From contig CACYDL010000038.1 in assembly GCA_902773195.1 (NCBI GenBank), positions 1 to 10,778 of the forward strand: a DNA stretch of 10,778 bases. Reading direction: 5' to 3'. The DNA is from an uncultured Lachnospiraceae bacterium (lineage in GTDB: Bacteria > Bacillota_A > Clostridia > Lachnospirales > Lachnospiraceae). The translations under genes were made by a program, and so were the position numbers. The notes below the pieces were generated by a model that saw only the letters and a program-made list of their open reading frames with translations, was not told where the DNA came from and did no database searches. Of the stretch, positions 1 through 3,988 are shown piece after piece. The first letter of the stretch is position 1, and each line of letters starts with the position of its first letter.

Positions 1-45
1 CCCTTCCTGGAGAACCTGAGAGCAGTTGATACCTCGCTTATGTGA
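1..45 (+). CDS. Possible C-terminal tail of an upstream gene (partial)
   Basis: Frame 1 is open from the window edge and reads PFLENLRAVDTSLM before a TGA at 43-45. The stretch looks protein-like and is followed by clearly different, AT-richer sequence. Fourteen residues are too few to name a family. A competing minus-strand frame is open over the same bases, so even the coding strand is uncertain. Confidence 0.25.
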   Translation, partial: PFLENLRAVDTSLM

Positions 46-290
46 AACAATTACGCAGGAGGAAGTAACGTAAATGGACATATCCCCGCCTGCGGGAAGT
101 TTTTCAGGCTTTTCGAAGAATATCCGTATAGGAACAGCGTAAAGAAAGGGCTGCAGGGTATCGACCAGATGCCATAAAGACTTAATAGATAGTTCAAGCC
201 GATGTTCTTGTATCCTTTCGGGAAAGTGATAGGATGATATCAGATAGGGGTTGAAAAGCGGTATTTTTGAGGCTCAAATCCGATCCTTTT
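46..290. other. AT-rich stretch with no convincing gene
   Basis: By hand count this stretch is about 43% GC, against well above 60% in most genes of the window, and its codons lack their GC-rich third positions. It contains a 22-codon + strand ORF (74-142, MDISPPAGSFSGFSKNIRIGTA) with a good AGGAGGAAG site at 57-65. On the minus strand one frame stays open for 91 codons from 273 to the left edge without an obvious start. A second minus-strand frame runs about 62 codons and ends in the sequence FPQAGICPFTLLPPA. A weak + strand hairpin (GCCTG 88-92, CAGGC 105-109) is followed by TTTT and could be a poor terminator. I recognise none of these. Remains of an insertion sequence or a degenerate intergenic region are both possible. 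Confidence 0.4.
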
Positions 291-294
291 TAAA

Positions 295-332
295 CAAAAA
301 ACCGCAAACCCTTGAAAACAAAGGATTTGCGG
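295..332 (-). terminator. Rho-independent terminator of tRNA-Trp
   Basis: Read on the minus strand, a 12-bp stem (332-321 with 313-302, one G-U pair) closes a 7-nt loop and runs directly into six T residues (301-296). It lies 14 nt past the tRNA 3' end, which is where a single-tRNA terminator is expected. On the + strand the stem is followed only by ACTTTTG, so two-way use is possible but weak. Confidence 0.9.
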
Positions 333-346
333 ACTTTTGCGATGAG

Positions 347-417
347 CAGGGGAAGAGGGAGTCGAACCCCCATTGACGGTTCTGGAGACCGCTCTCCTAC
401 CATTAGAGGATTCCCCT
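347..417 (-). tRNA. tRNA-Trp (anticodon CCA)
   Basis: The minus strand folds into a full cloverleaf. The acceptor AGGGGAA pairs with TTCCCCT, followed by discriminator G at 347. The D stem is CTCT/GGAG, the anticodon stem GCGGT/ACCGT encloses loop CTCCAGA, and the T arm is GGGGG-TTCGACT-CCCTC. The anticodon CCA (385-383) specifies tryptophan. The sequence after the discriminator is CTC, so the 3' CCA end is not encoded and must be added by tRNA nucleotidyltransferase. The gene stands alone, with its own promoter and terminator. Confidence 0.96.
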
Positions 418-449
418 GTGCGGCGTCGTCATACGATACCGACTTTGGT

Positions 450-478
450 ATTATAGCGCAATCTGCCCTGAGCGTCAA
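450..478 (-). promoter_or_regulatory. Sigma-A promoter of tRNA-Trp
   Basis: On the minus strand the -35 box TTGACG (478-473) and the perfect -10 box TATAAT (455-450) are separated by exactly 17 nt. Transcription should start near 443, giving a leader of about 25 nt before the tRNA 5' end. Such near-consensus promoters are typical of stable RNA genes. Confidence 0.9.
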
Positions 479-490
479 CGACATTTTCCT

Positions 491-519
491 TTGAATTCTT
501 CCCGAATTCCTGCTAAAAT
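491..519 (+). promoter_or_regulatory. Sigma-A promoter of the CarD-family gene
   Basis: TTGAAT (491-496) and TAAAAT (514-519) are spaced by 17 nt, and TG at 511-512 makes the -10 an extended type (TGCTAAAAT). The start would be near 526, leaving a leader of about 22 nt that carries the ribosome site. The -35 box lies only 12 bp from the -35 box of the divergent tRNA-Trp promoter. Confidence 0.75.
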
Positions 520-547
520 ACATTTAAACACGATGGGAGGTATCAGT

Positions 548-1066
548 ATGGGATGGAAAGCGAATGATACCGTAGTCCATATTCGTGACGGTGTCTGCAC
601 GGTGAGGAGCGTGGAGAAACTGACGATCTCGTCCGATGAACCGTGTGAATATTACATTCTGACACCTGTCTATGATCCTGGAAGCAAGATCTACGTTCCG
701 GTCGAACGTGGCGACGCGGTTCTTAGAGCTCTGATTACGAAAGAAGAGATCGACGATCTTATCAGGACAATCCCGGAGATGGGGATCGACTGGATCAGCG
801 ACGACAAGCAGAGACAGAGAGCGCTGCAGCAGGAAGTGAAAAGCGGCTCCCATGAAACGCTTCTCGGCGTGATCTCGACCCTGTACAAGAAACGTAAGGA
901 AATCGACAGCAGCGGCAGGAAGTTTCATTCGGCGGACGAGCGCTTCCTGAACGAGGCGGAAAAACAGATTCACAGGGAATTCGGCTACGTGCTGGGAATC
1001 GATCCGGACCGGGTCCCGGAGTACATCCACGCGAAGCTGTCGGGTGAAGGAAAGAACAAGGCGTGA
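548..1066 (+). CDS. CarD/CdnL-family RNA polymerase-binding transcription regulator
   Basis: This 172-residue protein has the two-part CarD layout. Residues 5-60 form the CarD/TRCF RNA polymerase-interacting Tudor-like domain (GDTVVH-like start, YYILTP, IYVPV). Residues 62-165 are a helical DNA-binding domain. Trp82 in the IDWISDDK segment matches the conserved tryptophan that, in mycobacterial and Thermus CarD, wedges into the minor groove at the upstream edge of the -10 element. The family binds the polymerase beta subunit and stabilises or tunes the open complex, often at rRNA and tRNA promoters. I chose the ATG at 548 because GGGAGG (535-540) sits 7 nt upstream; the frame is open further upstream but without a ribosome site. 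The gene is monocistronic, with its own promoter and a terminator overlapping its stop codon. The family call is firm; which promoters it controls is not known. Confidence 0.9.
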   Translation: MGWKANDTVVHIRDGVCTVRSVEKLTISSDEPCEYYILTPVYDPGSKIYVPVERGDAVLRALITKEEIDDLIRTIPEMGIDWISDDKQRQRALQQEVKSGSHETLLGVISTLYKKRKEIDSSGRKFHSADERFLNEAEKQIHREFGYVLGIDPDRVPEYIHAKLSGEGKNKA

Positions 1067-1093
1067 GGCTCAGGCTTCATGCTTTTTCTTTTG
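1061..1093 (+). terminator. Terminator overlapping the CarD-gene stop codon
   Basis: A 9-bp stem with two G-U pairs (1061-1069 with 1074-1082) closes a TCAG tetraloop and is followed by TTTTTCTTTT. The left arm contains the last codon GCG and the stop TGA (1064-1066), so the hairpin forms from coding sequence. It separates the CarD gene from the xpt unit. Confidence 0.75.
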
Positions 1094-1152
1094 CCCCTGA
1101 GAGAAGGCGGCTCCCGCGCGCCGCGGCGAATCGCATTTTCTTTATTCTTTCG

Positions 1153-1181
1153 TTGTTTTTCGCCATATTTCGTTGTAGAAT
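1153..1181 (+). promoter_or_regulatory. Probable promoter of the xpt operon
   Basis: TTGTTT (1153-1158) and TAGAAT (1176-1181) are 17 nt apart, with a predicted start near 1188. The 9-mer TTTCGTTGT occurs at 1148-1156 and again at 1168-1176, exactly 20 bp apart, overlapping the -35 and touching the -10; it may be an operator. The leader left before the xpt ATG is only about 34 nt, too short for a purine riboswitch, and no purine-aptamer core is visible between 1083 and 1221. Confidence 0.6.
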
Positions 1182-1221
1182 CATCATAACAGTTCACTGG
1201 CAGCTTTACTGAGGAGGAAGG

Positions 1222-1803
1222 ATGAAAGCTCTCGAAGAGAAGATTCTCAAGGAAGGACAGGTACGCCCCGGCAACATACTGAAGGTGGACGGATTTCTCA
1301 ATCATCAGGTGGACATCGAGTTTATCAACGAGATCGGCAAGGAGTTTCACAGACTGTTCGGCGACCGCAGGATCACCAAGATCATCACGGTGGAGGCATC
1401 GGGCATCGGCATCGCCTGCATCACCGCCCAGTACTTCGGCGTCCCGGTCGTTTTCGCGAAAAAGGCGCAGAGCCTCAATCTCGACGGAAGCCTGTACACC
1501 GCCAAGGTGCAGAGCTACACCCACAACAGAGTTTACGACGTGATCCTCTCCAAAAAGTTTCTGACGAAGGAAGACCGCGTTCTGATTATCGACGACTTCC
1601 TGGCCAACGGCTGCGCGGTCTGCGGCCTTCTCGACATCATCGGGCAGGCGGGAGCGACGGTCGAGGGAGTCGGCATTGTCATCGAGAAGGGATTCCAGGA
1701 CGGAGGAAAAGAGCTCCGCAGTCGCGGGATCGATGTGAAATCTCTCGCGATCATCAAATCCATGACGGATACATCGATTGAGTTCGTCGATCAGGGAGAA
1801 TGA
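1222..1803 (+). CDS. xpt: Xanthine phosphoribosyltransferase
   Basis: The 193-residue product matches Bacillus-type Xpt over its whole length. The enzyme transfers phosphoribose from PRPP to xanthine, giving XMP, which leads to GMP; it acts in the cytoplasm as purine salvage. Hallmarks are [11 protein letters not shown] (residues 21-31), the [10 protein letters not shown] segment (56-65), the VPVVFAKK segment (74-81) and the PRPP-binding loop [11 protein letters not shown] (120-130), followed by GIVIEKGFQ (151-159). The ATG at 1222 follows GAGGAGGAAG (1211-1220). It is the first gene of an apparent operon, and its stop codon TGA overlaps a possible ATG of the next gene (ATGA, 1800-1803). In many Bacillota xpt is controlled by a guanine riboswitch; none is seen here. 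Confidence 0.95.
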   Translation: MKALEEKILKEGQVRPGNILKVDGFLNHQVDIEFINEIGKEFHRLFGDRRITKIITVEASGIGIACITAQYFGVPVVFAKKAQSLNLDGSLYTAKVQSYTHNRVYDVILSKKFLTKEDRVLIIDDFLANGCAVCGLLDIIGQAGATVEGVGIVIEKGFQDGGKELRSRGIDVKSLAIIKSMTDTSIEFVDQGE

Positions 1804-1808
1804 AGCCC

Positions 1809-3035
1809 ATGACGGTAGAACAGGCGAGAGAAAAGCTGAAGGCGCTCTGCGAAGAGCACCTTCTTCGCTGTTATAAGGAACTTTCCGGGGAGGAACGCGC
1901 CCTGCTGCTGGACGACGTGGAGAAGCTCGATCCCGTCTATCTCGACGCCTTCCGCAGACGGGAGGAAAAGGCGGAGCATCACGATTTTTCACCGATCCGC
2001 GTGATGAAACGGGAGGAGTCGGAGGCCCGCGCCGGCGAGCTCGGAAGAAGAGGCGCGGAGGCGGCCCGGCAGGGAAAGCTCGCCGCCGTGCTCCTGGCGG
2101 GCGGCTCCGGCACACGGCTCGGCGCCTCGGGGCCGAAGGGCACCTACGACATCGGGGTAACCCGCCCCGTCTACATCTTCCAGCGCGTCTTTGAGAACCT
2201 GGAGGACGCGTGCCGCCGGATCGGCGCGAAGCTCCACCTCTTCATCATGACGAGCGGGGAAAACCGGGAGGCGACGGAAGCGTTTCTCAGGGAACACGCG
2301 TTCTTCGGCTATGACGAGGCCTTCGTCCACTTCTTCACCCAGGAGGCGGCGCCCTGCGTGGACGAGGAGGGCCATGTGCTGCTGGCCTCCCCCTGCCGCA
2401 TCGCCTCGTCGCCCAACGGCAACGGCGGCTGGTTCGTCTCTCTCCTCAAGGCGGGATACGGCGCCCTGCTCCGCGAAGAGGGGATCGAGTGGCTCAACGT
2501 CTTCGCGGTCGACAACGTGCTCCAGAGGATCTGCGACCCGGTCTTCTTCGGCGCGGTGCTGGAGAGCGGCTGCGAGTCGGGCGCCAAGGTCGTCCGGAAG
2601 AGTTCGCCGGAGGAGAACGTGGGCGTCATCTGCCTCGACGGGGGCAGGACATCGGTGATCGAGTACTACGAGGTAACGGAGGACATGCGCCGCGAGAAGC
2701 TGGAGGACGGCTCCTACGCCTATTACTACGGCGTGATCCTCAATTACCTGTTCCACGTCGGCGCGATGCAGAGGGCGCTGGACAGCTCCCTGCCGATCCA
2801 TTTCGCCCACAAGAAAATCCCGTATCTGGATGACAGCGGCGTCACCGTGACGCCCGAAAGCCCCAACGGATGGAAATTCGAGTACTTCATTTTCGACATC
2901 CTCGGAGCCCTGGAAGGCTGTCTTCCCTTCGAGGTGGAGCGGGAGAGGGAATTCGCCCCGGTCAAGAACGCGGCGGGCCCGGATTCCGTCGAGACCGCGC
3001 GGGAGCTGCTGCGGCTGAACGGGATAGAGATTTAA
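1809..3035 (+). CDS. UDPGP-family (UAP1-like) UDP-sugar pyrophosphorylase
   Basis: The 408-residue protein belongs to the UDPGP family, closest in motif pattern to eukaryotic UDP-N-acetylhexosamine pyrophosphorylase. Visible motifs are the nucleotide-binding loop LAGGSGTRLGASGPKG (96-111), PNGNGGWF (202-209), FAVDNVL (232-238), the KVVRKSSPEENVGVI segment (260-274), KIPYLD (336-341) and WKFEYFIFDIL (355-365). Enzymes of this family couple a hexose-1-phosphate with UTP to give UDP-glucose or UDP-N-acetylglucosamine plus pyrophosphate. The sequence alone does not settle the sugar. I prefer the ATG at 1809, about 10 nt after AGGGAG (1793-1798). The ATG at 1800 overlaps the xpt stop but has that site only 1 nt away; with it the product would be 3 residues longer. 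Overlap or near-contact with xpt suggests coupled translation. Most bacteria make UDP-GlcNAc with GlmU, so a role in glycan turnover or storage is possible. Confidence 0.85.
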   Translation: MTVEQAREKLKALCEEHLLRCYKELSGEERALLLDDVEKLDPVYLDAFRRREEKAEHHDFSPIRVMKREESEARAGELGRRGAEAARQGKLAAVLLAGGSGTRLGASGPKGTYDIGVTRPVYIFQRVFENLEDACRRIGAKLHLFIMTSGENREATEAFLREHAFFGYDEAFVHFFTQEAAPCVDEEGHVLLASPCRIASSPNGNGGWFVSLLKAGYGALLREEGIEWLNVFAVDNVLQRICDPVFFGAVLESGCESGAKVVRKSSPEENVGVICLDGGRTSVIEYYEVTEDMRREKLEDGSYAYYYGVILNYLFHVGAMQRALDSSLPIHFAHKKIPYLDDSGVTVTPESPNGWKFEYFIFDILGALEGCLPFEVEREREFAPVKNAAGPDSVETARELLRLNGIEI

Positions 3036-3051
3036 TGCGACAAGTTTTTCA

Positions 3052-3067
3052 GCCTGCCCATGCAGGC
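3052..3067 (+). other. Hairpin just upstream of the NYN-gene ribosome site
   Basis: GCCTGC (3052-3057) and GCAGGC (3062-3067) form a perfect 6-bp stem with loop CCAT in the 43-nt gap between two genes. It ends 2 nt before the GGAGG ribosome site (3070-3074). No T run follows, so it is unlikely to be a terminator. It may influence translation or mRNA processing. Confidence 0.55.
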
Positions 3068-3078
3068 ACGGAGGTTTT

Positions 3079-3981
3079 ATGGAAGATCGAAAACTCGCCC
3101 TTCTGATTGATTCCGACAACGTCTCGTCGAAATATCTGAACGGCATTTTTGACGAGCTGTCCCAGTACGGGACGGTCACCTACAGGCGTATCTACGGGGA
3201 TTTCACGACCCAGGCCAACGCGAGATGGAGCGGAAAGCTCCTGGAGAAATCCATCATTCCGATCCAGCAGTTCTCCAACACGACGGGAAAGAACGCGACG
3301 GATTCCGCGCTGATCATCGACGCGATGGACCTTCTCTACAACTCCAACGTCGACGGCTTCTGCATCGTGAGCTCGGACAGCGATTTCACGCGCCTGGCGT
3401 CCCGTCTCAGGGAATCCGGGAAAATCGTCATCGGGATGGGCGAGAAAAAGACGCCGGATTCGTTCCGCGCGGCCTGCACCGTCTTTACCGAGCTCGAGAA
3501 CCTGATCGAGAGCGAGGGAGGCGCGTCCGCGACGAACAAGCAGGCCATCGTGGACGACATCATCAACATCATCACGAAAAATGACAACAACGGAAAGCAG
3601 ACGGGCCCCGGCGAGATCGGGAGCCGGCTTCAGAGCAAGTATCCGGATTTCGACATCCGGACCTTCGGCTACAGCCAGCTGAGCAAGTTCCTCGACGACA
3701 TTCCGGAGATCACCGTCAACAAGAGCAAGAACGTCCTGACCGTGAGTCTCTCCGCCGCCGAATCCGAGGACGACGCCGTCATCCGCGACATCAAGGAGAT
3801 CGTCCGGAGCCGCGGCAGGAAGGGCATCGGCCTTGGCACGCTGGGGCAGGAAATCAGAAAGAAGCACAGGAACTTCAACGTCAAGCTCTACGGCTACAGC
3901 CAGCTCTACAAGTTCCTGGACTCCATTCCCGGCCTCACCGTGACCGGAAGCAACACGCAGCGCAAGGTCATCTGCAGCTGA
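3079..3981 (+). CDS. NYN-domain (PIN-like) putative RNase with two LOTUS/OST-HTH domains
   Basis: The 300-residue protein begins with a NYN/LabA-type PIN-like domain (about 5-142). It has the expected acidic residues D11 and D13 in LLIDSDN, D75 and D81 in TDSALIIDAMDLL, and D100 and D102 in VSSDSDF. Two LOTUS/OST-HTH domains follow (about 155-217 and 232-290). They share the nearly identical core GYSQL-x-KFLD-x-IP (residues 198-209 and 272-284), which points to an internal duplication. NYN domains are metal-dependent nucleases acting on RNA; LOTUS domains in other proteins have been reported to bind G-rich and G-quadruplex RNA. The ATG at 3079 follows GGAGG (3070-3074). The gene lies 43 nt after the UDP-sugar gene and 7 nt before the helicase gene, so it is probably co-expressed with both. 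No signal peptide or membrane segment is seen. Domain calls are firm; RNase activity and the target are inference. Confidence 0.9.
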   Translation: MEDRKLALLIDSDNVSSKYLNGIFDELSQYGTVTYRRIYGDFTTQANARWSGKLLEKSIIPIQQFSNTTGKNATDSALIIDAMDLLYNSNVDGFCIVSSDSDFTRLASRLRESGKIVIGMGEKKTPDSFRAACTVFTELENLIESEGGASATNKQAIVDDIINIITKNDNNGKQTGPGEIGSRLQSKYPDFDIRTFGYSQLSKFLDDIPEITVNKSKNVLTVSLSAAESEDDAVIRDIKEIVRSRGRKGIGLGTLGQEIRKKHRNFNVKLYGYSQLYKFLDSIPGLTVTGSNTQRKVICS

Positions 3982-3988
3982 GGCGGCC

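Noticed and set aside
1..120. TPP or T-box riboswitch suggested by GAGAACCTGAGAG
   Set aside because: The conserved order of the TPP aptamer and the T-box GGGTGGNACCGCG sequence are both absent.
266..278. Palindrome TTTGAG-G-CTCAAA
   Set aside because: One-base centre cannot form a hairpin loop, and no promoter lies nearby; probably chance in AT-rich sequence.
312..494. Short + strand ORF across the tRNA-Trp region
   Set aside because: It covers the tRNA gene and its promoter on the opposite strand, so it is a chance frame.
491..547. Upstream in-frame extension of the CarD gene
   Set aside because: It contains the promoter -35 and -10 boxes and has no ribosome site; the ATG at 548 has GGGAGG at proper spacing.
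1101..1135. GC-rich inverted repeats between the CarD gene and xpt
   Set aside because: Only short stems (about 5 bp) can be drawn, none followed directly by a T run; not strong enough to call a second terminator.
985..2115. Long minus-strand open frame opposite the CarD, xpt and UDP-sugar genes
   Set aside because: Arg/Pro-rich shadow of GC-rich + strand genes; no ribosome site or family motif, and the opposing frames are well supported.
1989..3179. Minus-strand open frame of about 396 codons
   Set aside because: Antisense shadow of the UDPGP gene; low-complexity composition and no recognisable domain.
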